Source: Lachnospiraceae bacterium
GTDB lineage: Bacteria > Bacillota > Clostridia > Lachnospirales > Lachnospiraceae
Length of the DNA: 47,763 nucleotides
Assembly: GCA_016281605.1 (NCBI GenBank)
Contig: JAEEJA010000086.1
Location: 1-47,763 of the forward strand
Direction of reading: 5' to 3'
Shown: positions 7,859 through 17,502 of the stretch, in pieces
Numbering within the stretch: the first letter of the stretch is position 1
How the letters are laid out: every line of letters starts with the position of its first letter
Position numbers and translations under genes: made by a program
The notes under the pieces: generated by a model
Told to the model about the DNA's origin: nothing
What the model saw: only the letters and a program-made list of their open reading frames with translations
The model's database searches: none

Positions 7859-8509
7859 ATGATAATCCAAGCTGTTGAGAGTGACAGAGAAGAGCTTCTA
7901 AATCTATACAGATCACAAATCGGAAAAGAGTTTTGTCCTTGGAGCGATGACTATCCCGGAGATGATACCATAACATTTGATTTATCAAGGGATGCTCTCT
8001 TTGTGATGAAAAAAGAAGGAAAAATAATAGCATCAGTATCAATCGACGAGGATGAAGATGTATCTGCATTGGAGTGCTGGAGCGAAGAACTCTCACCGGG
8101 AGGAGAACTCGCCAGACTTTGTGTTTCTCCGGATTTTCAAAATCGTGGGATAGGGAAAATGATGCTTGAGTATGGTATGAAGGAACTGAAAAAGAGAGGT
8201 TATAAAAGTACTCACTTTTTAGTAAATAAACATAATATAAAAGCACTCAAATCATACTCAGTTTTCAATCTGAATCAGGTTGGTGAGTGCCACATGTTTG
8301 GACAGGATTTTATCTGTTTTGAAATGGAATTATTGAATGAAAATATAAACAAAAACTATAAAAAAATCACCATGGATTTTTACAATAATCATGCATTGGA
8401 ATTTGCAGAAAACACAATAGATGTAGAGTTTTCAAAACAACAAAATAATTTTTTAAAAAACCTGCCAAAAGGTGGAAAAATACTTGATTTGGGATGCAAG
8501 ACCGGGTAG
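7859..8509 (+). CDS. GNAT-family acetyltransferase running into a methyltransferase fragment
   Basis: A 216-residue frame, start ATG 7859 behind AAGGAG. Residues 1-160 are a GNAT N-acetyltransferase: the acetyl-CoA pyrophosphate loop reads LARLCVSPDFQNRGIGKMMLEYG, followed by the later strand (HFLVNKHNIKALKSY). The acceptor is unknown. From about residue 171 (MDFYNNHALEFAENT) the frame becomes the N-terminus of a class I SAM-dependent methyltransferase, up to motif I (ILDLGCKTG), where a stop codon ends it. The family's usual GCGxGRD reads GCKTG-stop. The acetyltransferase part looks intact and may be functional with a junk tail. The methyltransferase part cannot fold as an enzyme. Confidence 0.82.
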   Translation: MIIQAVESDREELLNLYRSQIGKEFCPWSDDYPGDDTITFDLSRDALFVMKKEGKIIASVSIDEDEDVSALECWSEELSPGGELARLCVSPDFQNRGIGKMMLEYGMKELKKRGYKSTHFLVNKHNIKALKSYSVFNLNQVGECHMFGQDFICFEMELLNENINKNYKKITMDFYNNHALEFAENTIDVEFSKQQNNFLKNLPKGGKILDLGCKTG

Positions 8510-8545
8510 AGATAATGAAAAATGGTTAAATGTTTATCTGATTAA
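8371..8545 (+). pseudogene. Truncated, frameshifted methyltransferase remnant
   Basis: The start of a SAM-dependent methyltransferase (MDFYNNHALEFAEN ... ILDLGCKTG) is stopped at 8507-8509. Removing one G from the GGG at 8504-8506 restores the family motif as GCKTGRDN and continues for about 14 residues before TAA at 8543. The remaining 150 or so residues of the enzyme are missing. Both a frameshift and a deletion are therefore implied. Confidence 0.65.
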
Positions 8546-8605
8546 AGAAGGATAATTATTAAAAACTTATCCGAAAAAAAAATAATAAAAAACAAATAAT
8601 ATATA

Positions 8606-8652
8606 AAGGAGAGTATGATAACTTATTAAATATCATACAAAAAAAAAGAATG
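8606..8652 (+). promoter_or_regulatory. Ribosome binding site separated from its start by a hairpin
   Basis: The only good ribosome binding site, AAGGAGAG (8606-8613), lies 36 nt before the peptidase ATG at 8650. Between them TATGATA (8614-8620) and TATCATA (8631-8637) can form a 7-bp stem, which would reduce the effective spacing to about 12 nt. The same site also fits a 4-codon frame, ATG 8615 to TAA. Confidence 0.5.
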
Positions 8653-11295
8653 AAATTAAAAAAGATTCTATTAGTGATTTTTTCGTTAGCACTTATCTTT
8701 TCTGTGATGCTTCCTACACCATTAGAAGCCGCTAAAAAGACGAATAATATCAAAGCTGTTTCTAAGGCTTCAGGTGGAAAAATTACAAAAAAAGAGAATA
8801 GCAAATCAAAAAAACATAAACAAAAAAAGAAAAAGAAATTAAAGGCCGGAAAGCTAAAAAGCATTAAAAGCAATAATAAAAATTCAAATCCAAATCTAAA
8901 TCCAAATCAAAAAGAAAGTATCTATTCATCTGAATCAAATAATCAAAAAAATATCATAAAAGAACTTCAGGAGAATACAAAATCCGGTAATGAAGTGTAT
9001 GATTTTGAAAACAAAAAGCAGGAAAAGAAATTAATAAAAGAAACCGAGAATTATCCAAGTACTTTTGATCTTAGAAGCTGTGACTTAAATAATGATGGCA
9101 TAAAAGAAAACTATGTAACCAGCGTAAAACTTCAAAATCCATTCGGTACCTGCTGGGGGTTTTCTGCCATATCAGCCGCTGAAACAAGTATATTATCAAG
9201 CGGCTTAGCACCGATGGATACTGATTACAGAGGTATACCTACACTTAATCTTTCAGAAAAGCATCTTGCTTACTTCTTAAATACTCCTATAGATGATGTA
9301 GAAAGCAGTCAATATGGCGAAGGAAGGTATTTTTTGCCTAACTTTACCACTCAGGATAAATATGATCTCGGAGGATTTCCATTTTCGGCTACATCTCTCT
9401 TTTCATCAGGCATAGGTCCGAATATCGAGAATCGTAATTATCCCGCATCCACAGGAATAGTCGGAACCATGGAAGATGTACTGGGATACCACGGAATCGC
9501 TAAAAACATAGATAGAGCAAAAATTAAAAATGAAGATGGAACATATGAGTGGATTGACTTAAACTACAGTGAAAATGACAATTGGGATATAGATTCAGCT
9601 TATAGATTTTATCAATCATACATATTAAAGGATTCAAAATGCATGCCTTCAACTGCGGATTTTGATGAAAATGGTAATTATTCCTTGAATAAAGCTGCAG
9701 TGGCAGCATATAAAAAGGAGTTAATAGAAGGAAGAGCTATAACCATGGGTTTTCATGCAGATACTTCTTCGCCTAATCAAGAGTCAGAGGGAAAGTACAT
9801 AAGCAGAAACTGGGCACATTATACTTACGAAAATGTCGAAGCAAACCATGCTGTAACCATAATTGGCTGGGATGATGATTATCCAAAGGAAAACTTTGTA
9901 AAAGGTCATGAGCCACCGGGAGATGGTGCTTGGATTGTAAAAAACAGCTGGGGCTCAGATGAAGAAGAATTTCCTAATAGCGGCTCATCACACTGGGGTG
10001 TGGTTAAAACCGATGAAGATGGAAATCCATTAAAAGATGATAAGGGAAATGAAATACATACAGGGTACTTTTATATATCATATTATGATCAGACTGTTAA
10101 TATGCCGGAGTCATATGAGTTTGATAGAAGTAATGTAGGAAAGATGTATTATCTGGATCAATATGATATGTTGCCTTTAGATATGGTTAATAGTTCAACT
10201 TCTGAACCAGAGGTTAAGATGGCAAATGTATTTTACATAGATGAAAGTGTAGAATTAGGTCAGGTGTCATGTCAGACTACTGAGCCCGGTACTCATGTAA
10301 CCTATAATATTTATTTACTTCCATCAGATTTTAAATCTCCTGATGATGGAGTGCTTGTTGATACTATAGAGAAAGATTATGATTTTGGTGGATATCATAA
10401 GGAAACCATTAAAACGCCTATTAAGCTTTTTCCACGTCAGTATTACTCTGTAGAAGTAATTCAAAAGACAGATAAAGCATATACCATGAATCTCCAATCT
10501 GGTAATAATCAAAAAGCTATGGAGGATTTTGGCGGATCTGCATATATGAATGCTGTTATTAATGAAAAAGAAAGCTACTTATCTTTGGATGGTATGTACA
10601 CAGATCTTTCTGTGAAAGAATTACAAGAAGATCTTTTAGGTGATGATTACGAATATCTAACCATCGATAATTTCCCTATAAAAGCATTTTTATCACCGGG
10701 AGATGATACCCATGTATTAAGTGATCTAAGTATATCAGTATCCGGGAATAAAGATATTACAATCTCTGACGAAGAAAAAGATAATTATGTCAGGGTGAGA
10801 CTACAAGGCACCTCTGCTGTTCCGGAGAGTGAAGTAAAGTGGGAAGTATCCGACAAAGATATCCTGCAGATTAAGCCTGACAAGAATAATGACACAAGGT
10901 GTAATCTAATTGGTAAAAAGGCAGGACTTACTTACGTAACAGCAACACTCGATGGAGTAGGAACATACGTATGTAAGGTTCTTGTATGTTCGCCCGCCGG
11001 CAAAGTATACAGCATAAAGACAGGAGAAAGAAAATCTGAGGAGCTAAAGGTTTACTTTTCTGATCAATCAAAGTATGGAATAAGCGGATATCAGATTGCT
11101 TACAGACCACAGGATTCCGATAATTCACACGATTGGAAATATAAAAATGTTAATAAAGATCAAAAAATGTGTATATTAAGAAATCTTTTAGCCGGAAAGA
11201 AGTATGAAGTCCAGGTAAGAAGCTATAAGACTAACAAGTATGGGAATATAGATGGTAATTGGTCGGATGTGGAAATCAGTCCGGTAGTCAGGTAA
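8650..11295 (+). CDS. Secreted C1A (papain-like) cysteine peptidase with surface modules
   Basis: An 881-residue exported protein. A signal peptide (MKLKKILLVIFSLALIFSVMLPTPLEA) precedes a very Lys-rich, low-complexity stretch (about 28-85). The papain-fold domain (about 130-490) shows KLQNPFGTCWGFSA with Gln162 of the oxyanion hole and nucleophile Cys168, His400 in NHAVTIIGWDDDYP, and Asn432 in IVKNSWGS, so the catalytic set is complete. A lectin-like beta domain follows (about 520-610: CQTTEPGTHVTYNIYLLPSDF, YDFGGYHKE). Next is an Ig-like region (about 690-790) and a C-terminal fibronectin-III-like module ending GNWSDVEISPVVR. There is no LPXTG anchor. It is a clear paralogue of the peptidase starting at 17503. 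Extracellular protein degradation or surface processing is likely; the substrate is unknown. Confidence 0.9.
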   Translation: MKLKKILLVIFSLALIFSVMLPTPLEAAKKTNNIKAVSKASGGKITKKENSKSKKHKQKKKKKLKAGKLKSIKSNNKNSNPNLNPNQKESIYSSESNNQKNIIKELQENTKSGNEVYDFENKKQEKKLIKETENYPSTFDLRSCDLNNDGIKENYVTSVKLQNPFGTCWGFSAISAAETSILSSGLAPMDTDYRGIPTLNLSEKHLAYFLNTPIDDVESSQYGEGRYFLPNFTTQDKYDLGGFPFSATSLFSSGIGPNIENRNYPASTGIVGTMEDVLGYHGIAKNIDRAKIKNEDGTYEWIDLNYSENDNWDIDSAYRFYQSYILKDSKCMPSTADFDENGNYSLNKAAVAAYKKELIEGRAITMGFHADTSSPNQESEGKYISRNWAHYTYENVEANHAVTIIGWDDDYPKENFVKGHEPPGDGAWIVKNSWGSDEEEFPNSGSSHWGVVKTDEDGNPLKDDKGNEIHTGYFYISYYDQTVNMPESYEFDRSNVGKMYYLDQYDMLPLDMVNSSTSEPEVKMANVFYIDESVELGQVSCQTTEPGTHVTYNIYLLPSDFKSPDDGVLVDTIEKDYDFGGYHKETIKTPIKLFPRQYYSVEVIQKTDKAYTMNLQSGNNQKAMEDFGGSAYMNAVINEKESYLSLDGMYTDLSVKELQEDLLGDDYEYLTIDNFPIKAFLSPGDDTHVLSDLSISVSGNKDITISDEEKDNYVRVRLQGTSAVPESEVKWEVSDKDILQIKPDKNNDTRCNLIGKKAGLTYVTATLDGVGTYVCKVLVCSPAGKVYSIKTGERKSEELKVYFSDQSKYGISGYQIAYRPQDSDNSHDWKYKNVNKDQKMCILRNLLAGKKYEVQVRSYKTNKYGNIDGNWSDVEISPVVR

Positions 11296-11321
11296 ATACA
11301 ATTTAAAGAGATCTAAGGATA

Positions 11322-11386
11322 GTTTCTATATGTCTCAGACGAGATTCTCCTGCCTCTTAGAAAAGTATAGGTGGGAGATAAGAAAC
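11322..11386 (+). other. Interrupted inverted repeat between peptidase and BspA-like gene
   Basis: An outer stem GTTTCT (11322-11327)/AGAAAC (11381-11386) and an inner stem TCTCC-TG-CCT (11346-11355)/AGG-TG-GGAGA (11369-11378) enclose a 13-nt loop. No T-tract follows. This may be a folded leader or an RNA-processing site for the following gene. Confidence 0.4.
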
Positions 11387-11409
11387 CATATTATGAAAGG
11401 ATAATAAAA

Positions 11410-12795
11410 ATGCAAAAATATAGAATTAATAATAAAAAAATCTTATCAATGATATTATCAATTGTTTTAATACTCAGCATGTTCCCTTCTTTTGCTTTGG
11501 CAAAGGAAAAAGATATAGATTCATTTGAATATAAGTTTGCAGGTGATAAGGATATCTATACATTTACAGAAAACCAGACAGGTTACTGGACAAGTGGATA
11601 TGCAGGTGATAACGGAGAATGGATATTAGATAATAATATCATATGGTTTTATTATACTCTGGATAATCCGGAAGAAGGAGACAAACTTATTATAACCTAT
11701 AATGATAATACCAAAGAAACATTTACATGCAAAGAAGATGGATCTTTTGAAAATGAGAAGGGAGAAATCCATAGTTATAAAATCTCTTTTGAAGTTGAAC
11801 AAAGCTATGACAACCAATTAAAGGTTTTTAATAAATATCCCTTAACAATCAAGTTTAGGGATATAGCTTCTGAAAATGAAACCTTTGCAGAAATAGTTCC
11901 TGATAGCAAAGTAGTTATTGCAGACGGAATAGAGTACAGATTAAATGAAGAGCAGAATGCAGTTTCTGTTAACTATGCTCACCCTGAAATGATTGGTTCA
12001 AGTGTAAAGATTCTTAGTGCAATTACATATCCTGATGGAAATACCTATCCTGTTCAAAGCATAGATAAGTATGCCTTTTTGGATTGTAATAATCTAACTG
12101 AAGTTACAATACCTGAAAGCATAACAAAAATAGATGAGAAAGCATTTCTTAATACAGGAATTGAAGAAATCACCATACCTGCAACTGTTACTGAAATCGG
12201 AGAGTATGCTGTAGGCTATTATAGAACTATCAGAAATGATAATTATGAATACCTTAGTGTAAAGAATTTTAAGATAGATACAACACCCGGATCTGAAGCT
12301 GAGAAATATGCACAGAGTAACAGAATATCAACAATTGATAAAGCAGCACTAAAGGCAGCTGAACAAAAGGCTTTAGCAGATAAGAGGGCAGCCGAAGAAA
12401 AAATAAAAGCTGATGCTTACGCTGCATCAAAGGCAGCTGTAGAAAAACTGATTAACGATTATAACAGTGCTTCTATCCTGGCTAAATCCCTTAAAATTGA
12501 CGACTTTAAAGTAAAAGCAAAGAAGGGTAAGAAAGCTGTTTTAACATGGAAAGAAAATGAAAAAGCGACCGGATATGAAATTCAATACAGTACCAAGAAA
12601 AAATTCAAGAATTCATCCAAGATTAATATAATAAAATCATCCGTAAAAACTTATAAAATAGAGAATCTTAAGAAGAAAAAGAAGTATTTCTTCAGGGTAA
12701 GGACCTACACACAGATTACAAATCCTACTACATCTAAGACAGATACTTTTTATGGAAAATGGTCCGATGTTAAGAAAATAACAACAAAAAAATAA
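11410..12795 (+). CDS. Secreted BspA-type leucine-rich repeat protein with Fn3-like end
   Basis: A 461-residue exported protein. The start is ATG at 11410, behind GAAAGGAT; an in-frame GTG at 11371 lacks a site and would spoil the signal peptide. The signal peptide is MQKYRINNKKILSMILSIVLILSMFPSFALA. An unassigned beta-rich region (about 33-170) is followed by BspA/Treponema-type leucine-rich repeats (about 175-285), for example IDKYAFLDCNNLTEVTIPESITKI and KAFLNTGIEEITIPATVTEIG. After this comes an Ala/Lys-rich probable coiled coil (about 312-345). The C-terminus is a fibronectin-III-like module ending FRVRTYTQ ... YGKWSDVKKITTKK, the same closing motif as in the flanking peptidase and the CotH protein. 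Repeats of this type are known from surface adhesins that bind host or plant material; a binding role is inferred. Confidence 0.82.
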   Translation: MQKYRINNKKILSMILSIVLILSMFPSFALAKEKDIDSFEYKFAGDKDIYTFTENQTGYWTSGYAGDNGEWILDNNIIWFYYTLDNPEEGDKLIITYNDNTKETFTCKEDGSFENEKGEIHSYKISFEVEQSYDNQLKVFNKYPLTIKFRDIASENETFAEIVPDSKVVIADGIEYRLNEEQNAVSVNYAHPEMIGSSVKILSAITYPDGNTYPVQSIDKYAFLDCNNLTEVTIPESITKIDEKAFLNTGIEEITIPATVTEIGEYAVGYYRTIRNDNYEYLSVKNFKIDTTPGSEAEKYAQSNRISTIDKAALKAAEQKALADKRAAEEKIKADAYAASKAAVEKLINDYNSASILAKSLKIDDFKVKAKKGKKAVLTWKENEKATGYEIQYSTKKKFKNSSKINIIKSSVKTYKIENLKKKKKYFFRVRTYTQITNPTTSKTDTFYGKWSDVKKITTKK

Positions 12796-12929
12796 ATAAC
12801 ATATATGATGTTACGCTTTTGTTACACAGGATATGATATTATCGGAGAGTAAAATGCTATATCACATATGAAAGATTCTAATATAGTATAAGATTATAAA
12901 CTATATTTTAGAAAGGATGATCAATAAAA

Positions 12930-15900
12930 ATGAGTGAATTTACAAGAAAGTATACTTTCGAACAACTTTTAGAGGCAGGAAAGAAAAGTGGATTAATAAT
13001 CAATGAGAGAGACGAAGAAGCTTTAAAGGCATACTATGAGTTTGAGCATAAGCGTACTTATGGTATCTTTGATCATATTTTTGAAAGAATTTTAAAAAAT
13101 CAGTATTGGTACAATGACAATAGAGATGGTTTAATAAATAATTTTCATGATTCCGTATTTAATAGTAATATTAAAGGTCTTATTAATGAAGACCAAAAAA
13201 ATATGCTCCTTCAAATAAAATTTGATTCTCATACTCAGAAGAGTATGGATGAGCTTTATACCAAGATGTATGGTAAGGAGCGTCCGATATCAAATTATGA
13301 GTATTATAGTATTATGCAAAGAAACAGAAAAAATCCGAATAAAACTCAGGAGCAGCTGGAAAAAGAAGAAGAAGAAAGAAAAAAAGAAGAAAACCGATTA
13401 GCTTACGAGGCATCCAGTAAGAAGCAGGTACAAGGAATAAGAGACGCACTTAAGTTAGATGATGAAGCTATAGCTCCCGAGGAAGACAAAGTGCCTGTTT
13501 ATGTTGATAGAGCAAGAGGCAAAGATGAAAAAGATCCTGTAAAGGATACTGAGGGAAGAAAGATTGCAGAAGGCTTAGTTAACACAGAGAGAGAAAAGAT
13601 CAATTCTGCACCTGTGCAACAGCCGATTCAGCCGTATGTGGATAATGCAACTACTGCCCAAAAGATTGCTCGTCTTGACGCTATATATAACCAGCAGATA
13701 TCTATAGAAGATAAGCTCAAATTCTTTGTTTATGCATATACACATAATCAAATAGATAGAATGAATGGTGTAAATGCTGATGAAGAACTTCAAAAAATAA
13801 ATAGCATTAAAGACAACTTTACAGAGAATTATATCGTAAACTCCGACGAATCAACACGTAAAGAGGTTTATAAAGCTCTTGGAAGGATAAGTGGAGAAAT
13901 AGATTTATCTATCTATAATGAGTACAGAGAAGAATTAAATGAAATTCCTACAGATGATCCGCACAGAGAAAAGAAAGCTTACTACATGACAGCCAAATCA
14001 TCTGAAGCAGGTACATATCTGTATTCCTTAAATGGAAATGTGCTTCAAGGCTTGATTATGGCCTTTAGTGATTCTCCAAAGGTGCGTCAAGATGCAAAGG
14101 CTTTATATACAATTGATGAAAATACAACAATGGAAGAGTATGCAAAGGTATCCGGACATGAAACTCCTGAAGCAATAAGTTCATTCTGTGAAGACTTGCA
14201 TGCTCAACCAACCGATAAAGCAATTGATATTTGGAGAAGAAAGTCTGAAGCAGATAATATTCATTTTAATTCAAATAAAGAAATAATTGACTTAATGTAT
14301 ACGGATAGTGTTTTTGCAAGGCCAAACAGTTGGCGCATGTCCGGTAAACTAGAGTTAATTAACAGAGGTGATTATAATAAATATCAAAGAGAAAATATTG
14401 ATAAAATATCCATTCTAAACGGAAAAGAAGCATCCGATAATGGTATTAGAGAATGGACAGAAAGTCAGGAAATTCAAAATAAGATAGAAATCCAGGCAAA
14501 TAGAAATGAGACAAAGGCTTCTAATTTCTTCTTAAATAATTATGTTAAGCCTTTTGAAGATGAAAAGAGACTTAAGGCTGAATCTGAGGCGCGTAAGAGA
14601 CATTCGATTAAAGAGGATTATCCTGAGATTTTTGAATACGATGAAGAAGAAGAAATATACGTTGATAATACACTCACAACGGAACAAGCTAAGAATATAA
14701 GACGCGATTTTTCATATGACCTTGCTAAGGATTCTCTAGATAGACTTTCATCTCAGATGCATATTTTAGGGGCACATGAGAATCGAGAAAAATTAAAACG
14801 CGGATGGGGATGTACCCGACTTGATTCATGGCTTGGTGTATTTGATATATGGGCTGTAGGCGCTCACCCTGAGATTAAGTTAGAAGATTTTACCACTCTT
14901 TCCGAGCGTCCTGCACTGGTGGAAGAATTTGTAAAGTTCTGTGATGATAATCCTGTAGGAGCCCCTGCTAACAAGGAAGAATATGAGAACTCGGTTAAGG
15001 TCTGGGCTGAAGCACTTAAGAGGGGTACTGACAGAGTAAAGCAGATAAAGATTCCTAAGGTTGATTATTCTGATCCGGTTAAGATGAAGGAAAATATGCT
15101 CATGCAGATTAAACTTCGTTCTATGTACATCAATTTCTCTCAGGAGAAGGATCATATCTTTGGCAAGCAGTTTAATATAGATGGTAAAAAGCTTGCAGCA
15201 GAGCACCTTGGCGAGAACAATTATGATGATATGCTGAATTTCTGGGGAGCTTTGCAGAATTTCTCAGCTTCAGTAGATTATGCATATATAAAAGTACCCG
15301 AATACAACAAACCAACAAGCACTGAATCGATTGTTGAGGATGCATATAAAACATCAGTATCCAGAAGCTTGGCAGTGTCAATTCTTAATCACGCCGGAGG
15401 AAAGAATCTTAGTGATGCGCTTAAGGATTTTGGAAGTAAAAAGTATTATTTTAACAACCTGGTTAATGAATTGTCCGATATGTATGATAATGGTGAAGTT
15501 AAGCCTGAATATTCAAATATATCAAATATAACCAGAAAAGAAGCACTTGACTACTTAAAGGGTAAGAATAAAAAAGACTTTGATAAGAAGATTAATAAAA
15601 TCGTATCAGCTCTTACACCAAAATTTAAGAATGACTTCGTACTTTATGATACTGTAAATTCCGTAATGAATTTAAGGAGAACAGTTACCTTTGGAGATGC
15701 CAGAGAGAAACTGGTAAACCTTCCCGATGTGGCAGAAGCTACTGTTGATTTCCTAAAATCCGATCAGAAGATCATGAATGCACATGGGTTTGAAGGTGGA
15801 GTACTTCCTGAGCAGTGGCTTAGCGTCAATATGAATAAAATATTTGGTGAAAACTATACCATGCTTATAAAGGGAGCAGGTTATAAACAGACAGATATGA

Positions 15901-17483
15901 TCTTAATTGACGGTAAGACACCTGAAGAAATATGGGGAGAAAAGTATGAAAAATACGATAAATACACAAGAGAAGATTGCTATAAGATAGAATTTTTTAA
16001 GAAGGTTTGCGAAGGAAATTCAGAAATCAGCTTTAAAAATGTTGCTATCGGAAAAGATGGTAATCTTAAAGTTAATGGTTCCATATGTGTGATGAAGAGC
16101 TCTAAGCAGATGCAGGAGACTAAGGAAAATTTCGCTATCTATGAAAGCGGTGCTAAGAAGATACATGATGAGTTAAAACTTTTGCAGGATGCACTTCTAA
16201 CAACTCATGAAAATAAAGATTTAAATGTAGCCAGAGAGGAAATCGGACAGGTAGGTTCAAGTCTTTATAAGAAGATGGAAAGCACCTTAGATGCTGCAAT
16301 AAAAGCACTTGGAAATGATAATCTTAATTTTACTCAGATTGAAAATAAACTTAAAGATTTCAAGGAAGCATCAAGTGAGTACTATAAAAACAGGAAGAGT
16401 ATGTTTGAAAAGCGTACTCCTGAAGGAAAACTAAGACTTGATACATCAGAGAAGGCAAAGCTTGACATGCCGGATATACTTACGAATTATCAGGAACTTA
16501 TAAGGGGCGTATCATCCGACTTGAGAGTCAATGATGATTATACCTTTGCAAATGCATCTGTTAAATCCATAAAGCTTTCCTTAGAGAGTTTAGAGAATAA
16601 TACTGAGTTAAGGGACTCCATGAGGCTTGGGGATGTTACCATGACAGAAGAGATGGCATCCGAGTATGCAGATGTGGTTCGTGAAAAGTCTCATGAAAGA
16701 GTAATAATTAAGGACATAATAGCAAAGGGACTCGATGGACTCGACAAGAACTACAAGAGCATGATAAAGAACTATAAGGAGAAGAGCAATCCTGACCCTT
16801 ATGAGATGGCTGTTTTATACAAGATTAACGCTTATCTGGAAAAGATGGATGAAGGAAGCACTACAGTTAATGATCTTAAGGGAATGGAAAAGGAATTAAA
16901 GAAGAGTTTTGAAGATGGATCATTTAAGAAGGATGCTCAAAACTTATCTAAAAATCCTGTATTTAAGGCAACCTTAAGTTATAACAAAGCTAACTTCCAT
17001 AAAGAGTGGGCTCAAATCGAGAAAAAGACTGAAAGCTATATATATGAGATGAAGAGGTCTTTAAACGAGATTCACAATGAAGATGTGGATGTTTCAAAGT
17101 ATATCCTTACAGGAGTGCTTGAAGGAAAGGCTATTCCTAAGGGTGAAGAGGCTTTGAAGCAGCAGTATAATCGTCTGGGTAGCTTTGTTGCAAGGGATAT
17201 ACTGGTAGATCCTAATCAGCGTGTTATCGTTCAGGCAATTACTTCAGGACGTATGGAGTTTAAAGAGATAGTTAAGCAGACCACAGAAGAACTTAAGAGA
17301 AAAGGTGTTTTGGAGGGAAGAAACTTCAGTGTTGGAGAGCTTCGCGATAAGATAAGTTCTGGAACACTTAAGAGTGAAGTGGTTGAAAATATTAAGAAGC
17401 AGGCGTCACAGAATGCTAAAAGTCGCACACCAATTAAGAATACAGCTAAGGCTAAGAAGTCTTTAGATGTACCTAGGAGATAA
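12930..17483 (+). CDS. Very large (1517 aa) protein of unknown function
   Basis: No domain is recognised. ATG at 12930 follows AAAGGATGATC. The protein is strongly hydrophilic, rich in Lys, Glu, Asp and Asn and predicted by eye to be mostly helical. It has no signal peptide, membrane segment or Cys-rich motif. A coiled-coil-like charged stretch occurs at about 137-165 (QLEKEEEERKKEENRL). The C-terminal part (about 1040-1460) has long helical runs of Glu/Lys, and the last 25 residues are basic (KSRTPIKNTAKAKKSLDVPRR). Codon use looks like that of its neighbours. It lies 134 nt after the BspA-like gene, and its stop is 19 nt before the second peptidase's start, so those two are probably co-transcribed. 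It is the only gene of the surface locus without an export signal. It could be a cytoplasmic or scaffold protein, or a protein exported by an unrecognised route. Confidence 0.75.
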   Translation: MSEFTRKYTFEQLLEAGKKSGLIINERDEEALKAYYEFEHKRTYGIFDHIFERILKNQYWYNDNRDGLINNFHDSVFNSNIKGLINEDQKNMLLQIKFDSHTQKSMDELYTKMYGKERPISNYEYYSIMQRNRKNPNKTQEQLEKEEEERKKEENRLAYEASSKKQVQGIRDALKLDDEAIAPEEDKVPVYVDRARGKDEKDPVKDTEGRKIAEGLVNTEREKINSAPVQQPIQPYVDNATTAQKIARLDAIYNQQISIEDKLKFFVYAYTHNQIDRMNGVNADEELQKINSIKDNFTENYIVNSDESTRKEVYKALGRISGEIDLSIYNEYREELNEIPTDDPHREKKAYYMTAKSSEAGTYLYSLNGNVLQGLIMAFSDSPKVRQDAKALYTIDENTTMEEYAKVSGHETPEAISSFCEDLHAQPTDKAIDIWRRKSEADNIHFNSNKEIIDLMYTDSVFARPNSWRMSGKLELINRGDYNKYQRENIDKISILNGKEASDNGIREWTESQEIQNKIEIQANRNETKASNFFLNNYVKPFEDEKRLKAESEARKRHSIKEDYPEIFEYDEEEEIYVDNTLTTEQAKNIRRDFSYDLAKDSLDRLSSQMHILGAHENREKLKRGWGCTRLDSWLGVFDIWAVGAHPEIKLEDFTTLSERPALVEEFVKFCDDNPVGAPANKEEYENSVKVWAEALKRGTDRVKQIKIPKVDYSDPVKMKENMLMQIKLRSMYINFSQEKDHIFGKQFNIDGKKLAAEHLGENNYDDMLNFWGALQNFSASVDYAYIKVPEYNKPTSTESIVEDAYKTSVSRSLAVSILNHAGGKNLSDALKDFGSKKYYFNNLVNELSDMYDNGEVKPEYSNISNITRKEALDYLKGKNKKDFDKKINKIVSALTPKFKNDFVLYDTVNSVMNLRRTVTFGDAREKLVNLPDVAEATVDFLKSDQKIMNAHGFEGGVLPEQWLSVNMNKIFGENYTMLIKGAGYKQTDMILIDGKTPEEIWGEKYEKYDKYTREDCYKIEFFKKVCEGNSEISFKNVAIGKDGNLKVNGSICVMKSSKQMQETKENFAIYESGAKKIHDELKLLQDALLTTHENKDLNVAREEIGQVGSSLYKKMESTLDAAIKALGNDNLNFTQIENKLKDFKEASSEYYKNRKSMFEKRTPEGKLRLDTSEKAKLDMPDILTNYQELIRGVSSDLRVNDDYTFANASVKSIKLSLESLENNTELRDSMRLGDVTMTEEMASEYADVVREKSHERVIIKDIIAKGLDGLDKNYKSMIKNYKEKSNPDPYEMAVLYKINAYLEKMDEGSTTVNDLKGMEKELKKSFEDGSFKKDAQNLSKNPVFKATLSYNKANFHKEWAQIEKKTESYIYEMKRSLNEIHNEDVDVSKYILTGVLEGKAIPKGEEALKQQYNRLGSFVARDILVDPNQRVIVQAITSGRMEFKEIVKQTTEELKRKGVLEGRNFSVGELRDKISSGTLKSEVVENIKKQASQNAKSRTPIKNTAKAKKSLDVPRR

Positions 17484-17502
17484 TTGAAGAAGGGGAATTT
17501 AT

